Origin: Chryseobacterium sp. ISL-6
GTDB taxonomy: Bacteria; Bacteroidota; Bacteroidia; Flavobacteriales; Weeksellaceae
Direction: 5' to 3'
DNA length: 64,000 nucleotides
Assembly (NCBI RefSeq): GCF_018613715.1
Contig: NZ_JAGGPT010000010.1
Span: 124,001-188,000, forward strand
The notes below the pieces were generated by a model that was not told where the DNA came from, made no database searches, and was given only the letters and a program-made list of their open reading frames with translations. Made by a program: the position numbers and the translations under genes. Every line of letters begins with the position of its first letter. Positions within the stretch are counted from its first letter, which is position 1. Positions 1 to 8,643 of the stretch are shown in pieces.

Positions 1-337
1 GAATATGCATATCCTTAAATGCAGGAAGCATCAAAAAGCCTTTGGCATCAATTGCTTTACTATTAGGTTGATTCGGAGCTATTGCTATTATCTTTCCGTT
101 TTCTATTTCAACGCAGAACAAATCAGTTTTCGTTGAGATCACCTCCCCTTCTTCATATTCAAAACCGGTTTCCAAACGTACATTTTTAAGGCTAAGCTTC
201 CCTTTTGCTAAAGGAGAGATGTTTTCTGAAAATAAATTTGTAGCACTCATAGTACCTGAAATTAAAGTTAATCCTGCCATTGCCAGAGCAGAACTTTTAA
301 TAAAGTCTTTGCGGGATATATTATTTGAAATGTTCAT
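1..337 (-). CDS. Exported amidohydrolase, N-terminal part (cut by window edge)
   Basis: Only the first 112 codons are inside the window. The ATG is at 335-337 on the minus strand. The protein starts with a Tat-like export signal: NISRKDFIKSS followed by a hydrophobic stretch (about residues 14-32). It then shows the N-terminal beta-rich domain typical of metal-dependent amidohydrolases, with VEIENGKIIAI and IDAKGFLMLPAFKDMHI, the last being the segment just before the HxH metal site. The cytosine deaminase/dihydroorotase-like superfamily is a sound guess. The substrate cannot be read because the catalytic domain lies outside the window. A Bacteroidota -7 box (TAACTTTG, minus strand) lies about 18 bases upstream of the start. 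Confidence 0.75.
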   Translation of the reverse strand, partial: MNISNNISRKDFIKSSALAMAGLTLISGTMSATNLFSENISPLAKGKLSLKNVRLETGFEYEEGEVISTKTDLFCVEIENGKIIAIAPNQPNSKAIDAKGFLMLPAFKDMHI

Positions 338-673
338 TCCGAGTCGATTTATTACAAAGTTAAGAACACCGCATCTAAAGAACGAGTATAGTTTATAACA
401 GTTTCTGTATGATTTATGCTTTAGAATATTAATTGGTTTAATCGTGTACTAAACTGTTTCTTCAAATTTTCGATTTGCTAACTTCTAAGGAAAAAAACAA
501 TAGTCATTAATTAAGCAACATTAAAAATTTTCTTTAAAGTTCAAATATCAAAATCTATATTTAAAACAAACGGTTTTGATATTCCTATCTATTTTTCTCT
601 TATTACCATTAGTAACAATTAAAGAAATTTCAGATTCCAGATTCTATTAATCAGAATTAATAAGTTTAAGTTT
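338..673. other. AT-rich intergenic stretch, no gene seen
   Basis: Apart from the candidate promoter at 355-362 I see no coding potential, hairpin or repeat here. It separates the amidohydrolase start from the reductase gene remnant. Confidence 0.5.
355..362 (-). promoter_or_regulatory. Candidate -7 promoter box of the amidohydrolase gene
   Basis: On the minus strand this reads TAACTTTG, a full match to the Bacteroidota consensus TAnnTTTG, about 18 bases before the ATG. I found no clear TTG -33 element, so only the -7 half is supported. Confidence 0.35.
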
Positions 674-921
674 TTACCCATTACGATTTGCAACCTTCAC
701 TATCCTTTTACCAACGTTTTCTCCATTCAATACACCGACCAAAGCTTCCGGAAGCTTTTCAAACCATCAATAATATCTTCTTGAACGATTATACTCCCAG
801 ATTTCACCCACTTCTCCAAATCTTGGATTGCCCTGTCTTGCTCATGCAAAAAATCAAACAATAAAAATCCCTTCATAATAAGGCTTTTCAATATAATCTG
901 ACCAGGAATATTTTTTTTGAA
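674..921 (-). pseudogene. 3' remnant of an NADP-dependent medium-chain reductase (CurA/LTB4DH-like)
   Basis: Read on the minus strand, 921-764 encodes a segment containing ILKSLIMKGFLLFDFL and SGSIIVQEDIIDG. The reading then continues, one base out of frame from about 762, as EKLPEALVGVLNGENVG followed by KRIVKVANRNG and a stop at 674-676. Together these match the C-terminal end of zinc-independent medium-chain reductases (KGF.VFDF ... EDI.DGLE..PEA..GLL.G.N.GK..VKV). The 5' two thirds is absent: an in-frame stop sits at 922-924 and the hemL terminator follows. The gene is therefore truncated and frameshifted (one base missing near 760-763) and very probably dead. Confidence 0.75.
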
Positions 922-972
922 TTAACGTGAATTTAGGTTAAGCAAAGTTTAAAAAGAAAATACACAGTGTTT

Positions 973-1022
973 AAATCAAAAAATAAGACCGGGTTTACAA
1001 TCCGGTCTTATTTTTTGATTTA
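973..1022. terminator. Bidirectional rho-independent terminator after hemL
   Basis: A 20-base stem (AAATCAAAAAATAAGACCGG and its complement) with an 8-base loop (gtttacaa, then T-rich on each side). The hairpin overlaps the hemL stop codon at 1020-1022. Confidence 0.85.
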
Positions 1023-2309
1023 TTTATTGGAATATTCAAATTTTCTTACTGCTTCCAATGTCATATCAATTTCTTTATCTTTAATGGCATCACTGATAAA
1101 GTATGTCTCATAACCACTTGGTGGAAGATATATTCCATTGGTTAGCATTTGATGGAAAAAATTATTGAACAAGGAATGATTCGCTTCCTGCGCTTCATCA
1201 AAATTCGATACCCTATTGATATGAAAGAAAACCGACATCATAGAACCTTTTCTATTAATCTTATGCGCGATCCCTTTTTCATTTAAAATTTTTCCAATTT
1301 CAAAATCTAAGGTTTCCGTTGTTTTATTAAGTCCTTCGAAGAAATTCTGATCATTTTTAATCAACTGAAGTGTTTTTAAACCCGCTCTCATAGCCAAAGG
1401 ATTTCCACTTAATGTTCCAGCCTGATATACTCCCCCTTTCGGAGCCAGATGATCCATGATTTCGCTTCTTCCAGCAAAAGCTCCTACCGGAAGACCTCCA
1501 CCGATCACTTTTCCGTACGTTACTAAATCTGCTTTCACATTGAAAAGTTCCTGAGCACCTCCAAAAGCTAATCTGAATCCTGTCATGACCTCATCAAAAA
1601 TTAATAAAGCTCCATTCTCATCACAGATCTTTCTTAAGTTTTGTAAGAAATTATTTTCCGGGAGAACACATCCCATATTTCCGGCAACCGGCTCAATAAT
1701 TACAGCGGCAATTTCTCCCTGATTATGACGGAATAAGTCTTCTACCTGTTCAAAATCATTATATCTTGCTAATAAAGTATCTTTTGCAGTTCCAGCTGTT
1801 ACACCCGGAGAATTTGGATTTCCAAAAGTAGCGGCGCCACTTCCTGCTTTGATCAAAAATGAATCTGAATGACCATGATAACATCCTTCAAACTTCACAA
1901 TCTTATCTCTTCCTGTAAAACCTCTCGCCAATCTTACAGCACTCATACAAGCTTCAGTACCCGAAGAAACCATTCTGATCTGATCAATATTTGGAACGTT
2001 CTCTACAATAAATTTTGCAATTTCAGTTTCCAGCTCTGTAGGAGCACCAAAAGAGAACCCTTTTTCCGCCTGAATTTTTAATTCTTCCAAAACTTCAGGG
2101 TGAGTATGTCCCAAAATTGCAGGACCCCAAGAATTAATATAATCAATGTAGGTATGATCATCCGCATCCGTAAGGTAAGCTCCTTTTGCCGATTTCATGA
2201 ACACAGGAACTCCCCCCACTGATTTGAATGCCCGAACAGGGGAATTCACCCCTCCCGGAATGTATTTATAGGCTTCTTCAAATAAAGCCGAACTTCTTTG
2301 ATACTTCAT
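1020..2309 (-). CDS. hemL: Glutamate-1-semialdehyde 2,1-aminomutase
   Basis: A PLP enzyme that converts glutamate-1-semialdehyde to 5-aminolevulinate, the tetrapyrrole precursor made by the C5 pathway in the cytoplasm. At 429 residues it has the usual length. Family motifs are clear: YIPGGVNSPVRAF at 16-28, SSGTEACMSAVRLARG near 115-130, FDEVMTGFR near 238-246, and the PLP-binding lysine K267 in TYGKVIGGGLPVGAF. It is the last gene of a tight minus-strand run (18 bases after the WG-repeat gene) and ends in a strong hairpin. Heme made here would also supply the heme oxygenase/phytochrome pair at 54.7-57.4 kb, though that link is only inferred. Confidence 0.97.
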   Translation of the reverse strand: MKYQRSSALFEEAYKYIPGGVNSPVRAFKSVGGVPVFMKSAKGAYLTDADDHTYIDYINSWGPAILGHTHPEVLEELKIQAEKGFSFGAPTELETEIAKFIVENVPNIDQIRMVSSGTEACMSAVRLARGFTGRDKIVKFEGCYHGHSDSFLIKAGSGAATFGNPNSPGVTAGTAKDTLLARYNDFEQVEDLFRHNQGEIAAVIIEPVAGNMGCVLPENNFLQNLRKICDENGALLIFDEVMTGFRLAFGGAQELFNVKADLVTYGKVIGGGLPVGAFAGRSEIMDHLAPKGGVYQAGTLSGNPLAMRAGLKTLQLIKNDQNFFEGLNKTTETLDFEIGKILNEKGIAHKINRKGSMMSVFFHINRVSNFDEAQEANHSLFNNFFHQMLTNGIYLPPSGYETYFISDAIKDKEIDMTLEAVRKFEYSNK

Positions 2310-2327
2310 TTTTTTATTTTTTATTAT

Positions 2328-3287
2328 TTAACCCTCGAAATAAAGGGTTCCATCTTCTCCTGCATAATTTTTTTGTCCATCAACCATTTTAAAGTATAGC
2401 TGAAATGGGTAGCCATTTTTTAGAATCTTACTATCTGGATAAAATTCTCCATCTAAAATTCGATTATCTGGAAGAATTGTTTTAAAAATTCGATTATTCT
2501 GATTGTTTGGATCAGGCTCAGAAAGAATAATAATGCCACTACCATCTATTAAAGCAATTGACAAGTACTTGATTGGATAAAGTTCATTAGAGTTCTCATC
2601 CATCAAACCAAATAACCAGCCATTCGAATCTGTTGTTACAACATAAAATTTTCCATTATAAATTTGTACTCCAACATGTGTAATATTAGGAGTATCTAAA
2701 AATATTTTCTTGAGTTTAGGAATATAAATCCCTATAGATCTATTATTTGAAACTATTTCAAGATAATTTATTCTAAAATTAAAACTGTATTGATCATTAT
2801 CGAAAGGCTTGAGCATCTTCCAATCTTCCTCATCTAAACTCTCTCTTATCATTTTCCCCTCGTAGGTCTTAGAAGAAGACCATCCCGAGTCATTCAATAC
2901 AGTATTTGAAACAGTAACAAATCTATCCAGTCTCATTTTAGATTTAATAGAATACCTGTATAAGTCAAATCCATCAAAAACAATATATGTATCACCACTT
3001 ATACTTATAGGCATGCCTTCTGAAATAAAACGCATTATCTGGATAGAGTTTTTATCAATAATACCAAATTTACCATTTTGTTCAGCGTGAAATCCACCAA
3101 CAGAATGATCATAAAAACTAATACTGTAATATTGTGGCTGAACCATTACGCGTCTATTTGCATCACATAATCCCCAGACTTTTCCTCTTCGGTATGGAAT
3201 ATAGTCCAGTTCCTGCGAAAACATAGTACAGGATATGAATAATAAAAATATCCATAGATATTTAATATCCATATTGAGCATTTTCAT
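2328..3287 (-). CDS. WG-repeat exported protein
   Basis: A 319-residue protein with an N-terminal signal peptide (hydrophobic residues about 10-24, ending near MFSQE). At least three WG-type beta repeats are visible: RGKVWGLCDANRRVMVQPQYY near residue 35, NGKFGIIDKN near 73 and SNGWLFGLMDENSNELYP near 222. WG repeats are common in secreted Bacteroidota proteins of unknown function. It lies 14 bases downstream of the glucosaminidase gene and 18 bases upstream of hemL, so it is probably co-transcribed with them. No catalytic residues can be assigned. It may be an envelope accessory protein. Confidence 0.7.
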   Translation of the reverse strand: MKMLNMDIKYLWIFLLFISCTMFSQELDYIPYRRGKVWGLCDANRRVMVQPQYYSISFYDHSVGGFHAEQNGKFGIIDKNSIQIMRFISEGMPISISGDTYIVFDGFDLYRYSIKSKMRLDRFVTVSNTVLNDSGWSSSKTYEGKMIRESLDEEDWKMLKPFDNDQYSFNFRINYLEIVSNNRSIGIYIPKLKKIFLDTPNITHVGVQIYNGKFYVVTTDSNGWLFGLMDENSNELYPIKYLSIALIDGSGIIILSEPDPNNQNNRIFKTILPDNRILDGEFYPDSKILKNGYPFQLYFKMVDGQKNYAGEDGTLYFEG

Positions 3288-3301
3288 GGTTTGACTGGGT
3301 A

Positions 3302-4363
3302 TTAATTTCTAGGCTTCTTATCTATCAGGTAAATTAACTGGCCTGCAGAAGGTTGCTGACCTTCATCCATTCTGTTTTTTGCGTATAGTTTATGTAGCTT
3401 AATTCCGAATTTCTGTGCAATATCATGCATATCTTCACCTGATTCAGCTTTGTAAATTGCTGTATTTCCAGCTGAATTTTTTGATTCAAGAAATACAATT
3501 TCGTTTTTCTTAAGAGTGGTACCTTCCAATTCATTCCATTTGATCAACCTGCCTTCGCTTACTTTGAATTTATTGGCAATGTATTTCACGTCGGTATCTT
3601 CAGGAATAACAATGTATTTTAAACCATCATTCGGATGACTTTTTATTAAAATAGAATTGAGAATTTCAGCTTTTGTTTTAATTCTTTCTACCCTTTTCTG
3701 TTGCTGTGCATAAGAAGTCTGCTTATATGGTACACTCACTGTAACAGGGTCTTTTTTTGTAACTTTTGAAGGCTCCAGCTTTGCCATAAAAGCTCTGTCA
3801 TCTTTTAGATCCGGATACATGCTTAATACGGCATAAAGAACCTCTCTAGAATTGGTATTATCAAACTCATAAAGTTTATATCTTTCAATTTTACCAATCA
3901 GAATAGAAGCATAACGAGGGTTAGTGGCATATCCAGCCTTTTTTAAACCATACGCCCAAGCTTTGTAATCTTTCATATCCAGATTGAACAAATTGGTGTA
4001 ATACTTTCTTGTTGATAAAAATATCGAATGATCTTCGTAGGACTGTCTGGGATCATCATATACACGGAAGCACTCATTAGGTGCATCGTCAGTATGTTTC
4101 ATCGTTTTACCGGTCCAGTCTTCTTTACATTTTATCCCAAAGTGATTTTTCCCTTCCTGAGCCAACCTGCTTTGCCCCCCTCCTGTCTCCAAAAGTCCCT
4201 GAGCAAGAGTAATAGAAGCGGGAATTTTATATTTCTCCATTTCTTCTACTGCATATTGAGCAAATTTTTGAATATATTGGTCTTCAGTAGCCCAAGTCTG
4301 AGCTGAGAATTTTGACAAAACTAAAAGGCTTATTAGCAAGAAAAGTCTTTTCATGTTTTTCAA
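3302..4363 (-). CDS. Glucosaminidase (GH73-type) with C-terminal LysM modules
   Basis: A secreted peptidoglycan hydrolase of 353 residues. Signal peptide at 1-21 (ending KFSAQ). Residues about 28-170 form a mannosyl-glycoprotein endo-beta-N-acetylglucosaminidase-type domain, with ITLAQGLLETGGGQSRLA holding the likely catalytic glutamate and KNHFGIKC after it. The C-terminal third has two LysM-like segments, around DTDVKYIANKFKVSEGRLIKWNEL and AESGEDMHDIAQKFGIKLHKLY, which would bind peptidoglycan glycan chains. It is expected to act in the periplasm on cell-wall turnover. It sits 8 bases downstream of the PLP enzyme gene, so the two are likely co-transcribed, though no functional link is obvious. 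Confidence 0.9.
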   Translation of the reverse strand: MKNMKRLFLLISLLVLSKFSAQTWATEDQYIQKFAQYAVEEMEKYKIPASITLAQGLLETGGGQSRLAQEGKNHFGIKCKEDWTGKTMKHTDDAPNECFRVYDDPRQSYEDHSIFLSTRKYYTNLFNLDMKDYKAWAYGLKKAGYATNPRYASILIGKIERYKLYEFDNTNSREVLYAVLSMYPDLKDDRAFMAKLEPSKVTKKDPVTVSVPYKQTSYAQQQKRVERIKTKAEILNSILIKSHPNDGLKYIVIPEDTDVKYIANKFKVSEGRLIKWNELEGTTLKKNEIVFLESKNSAGNTAIYKAESGEDMHDIAQKFGIKLHKLYAKNRMDEGQQPSAGQLIYLIDKKPRN

Positions 4364-4371
4364 TTTTTACT

Positions 4372-5280
4372 TTATATAATTAATTTTCTATTCTGTTTTT
4401 CTAAAAGCAAATTAGCACCTTCAATCCCTTGTAAACCTCCGGTATGAAAGCATAAAATCTTGCTATCTTCAGGAAAATAACCTTCATCAATCAGTTCAAA
4501 AACTTTTTGCATCATTTTTCCTGTATAAATCGGTTCAAGAGGAATATCATATTTCTCTTTAAAATCATTCATAAAACGAATGTTTTCATCCTTTATTTTA
4601 CCATAACCTCCAAAACTAGAATCTATTAGATTAAAATTTTTCTTTAAGGTTAATTGATAGATCGTTTCCTGTAATGAAGAATCATCAACTACTTTAAAAC
4701 CTATAACTTTCTGATTCCCTTCACAAAATTTCGAAATACCAGCAATTGTTCCTCCCGTCCCAACTGCCGTGCAAAGATAATCAAATTCTTTTGTTTCATT
4801 ATTAAGCATCATTTTTACACCTTGAACAGCATCCTCATTGGTTCCCCCTTCCGGAACAATTAAAGCTCCGGGAAATTCCTGTTGTAAAAATTCTGATAAT
4901 TTTTCTTTATTGCGATATTCTTCACGGGAAACAAATTTTAGGTTCATCCCGTTTCTAAAAGCAAAAACCAATGTAGGGTTATCCCGCCATTTATCTTTAA
5001 GTTCCTCACCTCTTATAATTCCAATTGTACGAACTCCCAATAATTTTCCTACTGCAGAAACAGCAGAAATATGATTAGAAAAAGCGCCACCAAAAGTGAT
5101 GATCAATGGATCTTCAATATGGATTCCTAAATAATTATTAACATTATGAAAAAGTTTCCAGTACTTATTTCCCGAGATCAAAGGATGAACAAGATCTTCT
5201 CTTTTAATGAAAAGTTTAACCTTTTTATCGATGAAAATTTCCTGAATGGGAATTTTTTCGGTTGGGACTTTTAATAGCAT
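4372..5280 (-). CDS. ACC deaminase/D-cysteine desulfhydrase family PLP enzyme
   Basis: A 302-residue fold-type II PLP enzyme. The PLP lysine is K39 in LISGNKYWKL, the substrate-region motif is FGGAFSNHISA, and the phosphate-binding glycine loop is TAVGTGGTIAGI. These are hallmarks of the 1-aminocyclopropane-1-carboxylate deaminase/D-cysteine desulfhydrase family. Bacteroidota members are usually annotated only to family level, and the activity (D-cysteine to pyruvate, H2S and ammonia, or another beta-elimination) cannot be fixed from sequence. It is the first gene of the minus-strand run that ends with hemL. Confidence 0.85.
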   Translation of the reverse strand: MLLKVPTEKIPIQEIFIDKKVKLFIKREDLVHPLISGNKYWKLFHNVNNYLGIHIEDPLIITFGGAFSNHISAVSAVGKLLGVRTIGIIRGEELKDKWRDNPTLVFAFRNGMNLKFVSREEYRNKEKLSEFLQQEFPGALIVPEGGTNEDAVQGVKMMLNNETKEFDYLCTAVGTGGTIAGISKFCEGNQKVIGFKVVDDSSLQETIYQLTLKKNFNLIDSSFGGYGKIKDENIRFMNDFKEKYDIPLEPIYTGKMMQKVFELIDEGYFPEDSKILCFHTGGLQGIEGANLLLEKQNRKLII

Positions 5281-5374
5281 TTTAATTTAAATGATACTGT
5301 TTTAACAAAATTAGTGTTTTTAGCATTAACAAGTGTTCTGATGGTTTTGACTTAAACCAAACTCAGACCCCTTA

Positions 5375-5701
5375 TTATAAGTATTTCCAAAAGCTCCATA
5401 ATTTTCTTTTTTTCAGATAGTTGAGATCACTTTCCATCGCATAGGCTTCTCTTTCAAACGAAATATTCTTATAAGCCAGATAAGGATCTTTAAGCTTGAA
5501 AAGGTGATAATAATATTCTATAACATAGAAAATATAGAAGAAAAATATCAGTAGTTCTAATTGTTGTCTTAAATGAATTTTCTCGTGATTGATCAATACA
5601 TTATTTTCCTTATCTTCGGGTTTCTTTACGAAGATAAAGGGAAAGAGAGCAATGCCATTAATTTTTAATTTTTTTAATGGTTTTTGGCACACAATTATCA
5701 T
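5375..5701 (-). CDS. Small membrane protein with an HExxH motif
   Basis: A 108-residue protein with one clear hydrophobic segment at about 51-67 (LLIFFFYIFYVIEYYYHLF). Just before it, residues 39-43 read HEKIH (in NHEKIHLRQQLELL), the HExxH zinc-site pattern of gluzincin peptidases, followed by a glutamate-rich stretch (FEREAYAMES) that could supply a third ligand. The size and layout resemble a cut-down M48/M56-like membrane peptidase core, and similar short proteins are common in flavobacteria as unnamed proteins. Proteolysis is an inference from the motif only. It is divergent from the DUF5522 gene. Confidence 0.6.
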   Translation of the reverse strand: MIIVCQKPLKKLKINGIALFPFIFVKKPEDKENNVLINHEKIHLRQQLELLIFFFYIFYVIEYYYHLFKLKDPYLAYKNISFEREAYAMESDLNYLKKRKLWSFWKYL

Positions 5702-5739
5702 AGTAACAAATATAAAAGTTTTTGATCAAGATTTAACTT

Positions 5740-5922
5740 ATGGCTCATTTTGACATCAAAGAACATGAAGACTTTTACTACAATGAACAAGGGTACAAAG
5801 TTTTTACAGAAAAGTTTCATCTGAAACGAGGATATTGTTGTAAGAGTGGCTGTAGACACTGTCCTTACGGATACGATAAAAAGACCGATACATTCATTAA
5901 AAACGATAAAAAAAATAAATAA
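5740..5922 (+). CDS. DUF5522 small cysteine-rich protein
   Basis: A 60-residue protein whose core is FYYNEQGYKVFTEKFHLKRG then CCKSGCRHCPYGY. The Cys-rich CxxGCRHCPYG motif is the signature of the DUF5522 family, which is widespread in Bacteroidota and suggests metal binding, although the function is unknown. It lies one base upstream of the lipoprotein start, so the two genes are probably translated from one message. Confidence 0.8.
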   Translation: MAHFDIKEHEDFYYNEQGYKVFTEKFHLKRGYCCKSGCRHCPYGYDKKTDTFIKNDKKNK

Positions 5923-5923
5923 A

Positions 5924-6451
5924 ATGAAAAAATATATTTTTATTTTGTTAGCCGCGGCTACTTTAGGATTAACTTCTTGTAGCCCATTTCAGGTACGTTC
6001 TGACTACGCCGAAACAGCAAATTTCACATCTTACAAAACTTATAAAATAAGAATTGATGACTTGAAATTGAATGATATTGATAAAGATAGAGTTCTGAAT
6101 GAACTATCGAGACAATTACAAACTAAAGGTCTTTCATCAGGAGAAAATCCAGATTTAATTGTCAATGTAAAAGCCAATCACAAAAAAATAACAGATATTA
6201 ACAGTACTTCTCCTTACGGAATGTGGGGATGGGGTGGTTCTTTCGGTTGGGGAATTGGAATGAGCAGAACATGGACGAGCAACTACAACGAGGGGGCTCT
6301 AATTGTTGATCTTATTGACACAAAAACCAATAAACTTGTTTGGCAGGGAATCGGTAGCGGAATTTCTGTAGATTCTCCAAAATCAAAACAAAGACAAATT
6401 CCAGAAATCATGGCGGAAATAATGAAAAATTATCCTCCACAGAGAAAATAA
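5924..6451 (+). CDS. DUF4136 lipoprotein
   Basis: A 175-residue lipoprotein. The start at 5924 is preferred over an upstream in-frame ATG at 5846 because it begins MKKYIFILLAAATLGLTSC, a textbook lipoprotein signal with the lipobox LTSC at residues 16-19, and because the upstream start would overlap the DUF5522 gene. The mature part begins RSDYAETANFTSYKTYKI, typical of DUF4136 proteins, and carries a Gly/Trp-rich turn (GMWGWGGSFGWGIGMS) and LVWQGIGSG near the end. It is expected to sit in the outer or inner membrane facing the periplasm. Function unknown. A hairpin terminator follows. Confidence 0.85.
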   Translation: MKKYIFILLAAATLGLTSCSPFQVRSDYAETANFTSYKTYKIRIDDLKLNDIDKDRVLNELSRQLQTKGLSSGENPDLIVNVKANHKKITDINSTSPYGMWGWGGSFGWGIGMSRTWTSNYNEGALIVDLIDTKTNKLVWQGIGSGISVDSPKSKQRQIPEIMAEIMKNYPPQRK

Positions 6452-6478
6452 AATTTATTTAGATCAAAATTATATATA

Positions 6479-6508
6479 AAGCCAATACAGCCCTGTATTG
6501 GCTTTTTT
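6479..6508 (+). terminator. Rho-independent terminator
   Basis: Stem GCCAATACAG/CTGTATTGGC with a 2-base loop, followed by a run of six T. It lies about 30 bases after the DUF4136 gene. Confidence 0.9.
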
Positions 6509-6651
6509 GTGCTCAAAAACGTGGAAAAGATTCAGGAAATCTCACGAATACAGCTAAATATAGCATCTAATGCATAGCATTCAAAATTAACAATAATGTA
6601 ATTTATCTTTTCGTAAAATTGTAGTAATCTTACACCCTAAATTTTATTAAT

Positions 6652-8451
6652 ATGAAAAAAATTATCTTATTTCTTGCTTTTGCAGGTGTTGCTAATGCCC
6701 AGGCTCCGTCGGGTTATTATTCTTCTGCAAATGGACTTACCGGTGCTTCTTTAAAAACGGCACTAAGCACCATCATAACAAATGGACATCAGGACAAAGG
6801 ATATGGCGGATTATGGACGGCTTATAAAACAACTGATATTGATAAAACCTACGAAAATGATGGTTCTATTATGGATATCTATTCTGAAAAGCCTACTGCT
6901 GCGGATCCTTATAACTATACGGTAGTTACTAACCAATGTGGTACTTATTCAGTAGAAGGAAATTGCTACAACCGTGAGCATATTGTTCCACAAAGTTTAT
7001 TTAATGAAGCTTCACCAATGGTTTCCGATGTGAATTTTATCAGAGCAACTGATGGAAAGGTAAATGGAATGAGATCTAATTATCCTTTCGGAAAAGTTGG
7101 AACAGCTACATTCACCTCTAAAAACGGTTCAAAACTAGGAAATTCTGTTTCTTCAGGATATGGTGGAACAGTTTTCGAGCCTATCGATGAATTCAAAGGT
7201 GATGTTGCCCGTATGATCTTTTATTTTGTAACACGTTATCAAAGCAAACTTTCTACTTTCTCTTCAGGTAACATGCTTGGAAATACAACTTTCCCTGGAT
7301 TACAAACCTGGGAGCTTAATGTTTTATTAGCCTGGCATAATCAGGATCCTGTTTCTCAGACAGAAATCGTCAGAAACAATGCTACTTATACTTACCAGGG
7401 AAATAGAAATCCTTTTATTGATAATCCGGCTTATGTAGATCAAATTTGGGGATCTCAGCAGCCTTCAAATGATACACAGGCACCCACTACAGTTACAGGT
7501 CTTACCGTTTCAGGAAAAACATCCAGTAGTGTTTCTCTTTCATGGAGTGCATCAACAGATAATGTAGGAGTTTCTTCTTATGACGTTTATATGAATGGAA
7601 GCTTAAAAACCAATGTTAGCTCCACTTCTGCTAATATTTCAGGATTAAGTTCTTCTACCACCTATAATTTCTATGTAGTGGCTAAAGATGCAGCTGGAAA
7701 TACTTCTTCAAACAGTTCAACCGTTTCTGCAACAACAGAATCCGGAACCACTAATCCGCCAACTGATTGTGTAAATGAAACTTTTGAAACAATTCCTACA
7801 GGCAGCTCATCAAGTTATTCAACAAGAACGTGGACTAACAGTGGAATTACTTGGACAGCAACAGATTCCAGAACTGACCAGACAATTTCTAACAAAGCAA
7901 TTACTGTGAGAGATGGTTCTTTAAAATCAAGCAGCTCAACTAACGGTATTGGATCATTAACAGTGACAACTCAATTAAAATTCAGTGGAAGTAACGGAAC
8001 ATTCAATGTTCTTGTCAATGGAACGCAGGTAGGAACAATTCCTTATAGCGCAACAACTGCAACTACCACTATTAACAATATCAATGTTTCCGGTAATGTG
8101 ATTGTGACATTAGAAAATAACTCAACAAGTAACAGGGTGGCTCTTGACAACCTAAACTGGACTTGTTACTCTGGAGCAGGAAAGCAAAGCAAGAGCACTG
8201 CTTCCGACTTACAGATAGAATCCAGAGATTTACAAATCTACCCTAACCCAATTTCAAATCAGGAAATCTTCGTTAAAGGTGAGACTCAAAATATTAAAGT
8301 AGCGGAGATCTATAATTTACAAGGGAAAGTAATGCAGACTATTAACAGCCCTTTTAAAAACAGCAGAAACTCAATTAAAATTAAAAGTCTTGAACAGGGA
8401 ATTTACATTCTAAAATTAGATAACTCTAGTTTGAAGTTTATCGTTAAATAA
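6652..8451 (+). CDS. Secreted endonuclease I with Fn3 domain and T9SS sorting domain
   Basis: A 599-residue exported nuclease. Signal peptide 1-17. Residues about 18-270 are an endonuclease I (EndA/NucM) domain, with the His-metal motif NREHIVPQS (H110) and DVNFIRATDGKVNGMRSNYPFG supplying the conserved asparagine/arginine region. A fibronectin type III domain follows (about 275-363, APTTVTGLTVSG ... TYNFYVVAKDAAGN). A beta-rich module of unknown type comes next (about 370-505). The last roughly 75 residues are a type A T9SS C-terminal domain (LQIYPNPIS ... GIYILKLDNSSLKFIVK). It would be secreted by the T9SS and probably degrades extracellular DNA. It is a single-gene unit with terminators on both sides. 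Confidence 0.93.
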   Translation: MKKIILFLAFAGVANAQAPSGYYSSANGLTGASLKTALSTIITNGHQDKGYGGLWTAYKTTDIDKTYENDGSIMDIYSEKPTAADPYNYTVVTNQCGTYSVEGNCYNREHIVPQSLFNEASPMVSDVNFIRATDGKVNGMRSNYPFGKVGTATFTSKNGSKLGNSVSSGYGGTVFEPIDEFKGDVARMIFYFVTRYQSKLSTFSSGNMLGNTTFPGLQTWELNVLLAWHNQDPVSQTEIVRNNATYTYQGNRNPFIDNPAYVDQIWGSQQPSNDTQAPTTVTGLTVSGKTSSSVSLSWSASTDNVGVSSYDVYMNGSLKTNVSSTSANISGLSSSTTYNFYVVAKDAAGNTSSNSSTVSATTESGTTNPPTDCVNETFETIPTGSSSSYSTRTWTNSGITWTATDSRTDQTISNKAITVRDGSLKSSSSTNGIGSLTVTTQLKFSGSNGTFNVLVNGTQVGTIPYSATTATTTINNINVSGNVIVTLENNSTSNRVALDNLNWTCYSGAGKQSKSTASDLQIESRDLQIYPNPISNQEIFVKGETQNIKVAEIYNLQGKVMQTINSPFKNSRNSIKIKSLEQGIYILKLDNSSLKFIVK

Positions 8452-8474
8452 AAATTTAACTTAATTATAAATTT

Positions 8475-8510
8475 AATGGCTTCTCTTTAATTAAAGAGAA
8501 GCCATTTTAC
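8475..8510 (+). terminator. Terminator after endonuclease gene
   Basis: A perfect 16+16 base palindrome (AATGGCTTCTCTTTAA and its complement) followed by TTT, 24 bases past the stop codon. Confidence 0.8.
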
Positions 8511-8589
8511 TATTAAATATTATTTTAATTCTCTTTAGCTGTGCTTATTACCTTTTATTATACAATCATTCAAGAGATTATTTTTTAAA

Positions 8590-8625
8590 TAAAAAAGACT
8601 ACAATTTTCATTGCAGTCTTTTTAG
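8590..8625 (-). terminator. Terminator of the CCC-motif protein gene
   Basis: Hairpin with stem AAAAAGACTGCAA / TTGTAGTCTTTTT (one mismatch) on the minus strand, followed by T-rich sequence, about 20 bases past the stop at 8644. Confidence 0.7.
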
Positions 8626-8643
8626 TTATCATTAACTGGATAT

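Noticed and set aside
1869..2081. Open frame opposite hemL
   Set aside because: Entirely within a well-supported gene on the other strand, with no family similarity.
5846..6451. Longer lipoprotein form starting at 5846
   Set aside because: Overlaps the DUF5522 gene and buries the lipoprotein signal; the start at 5924 is better.
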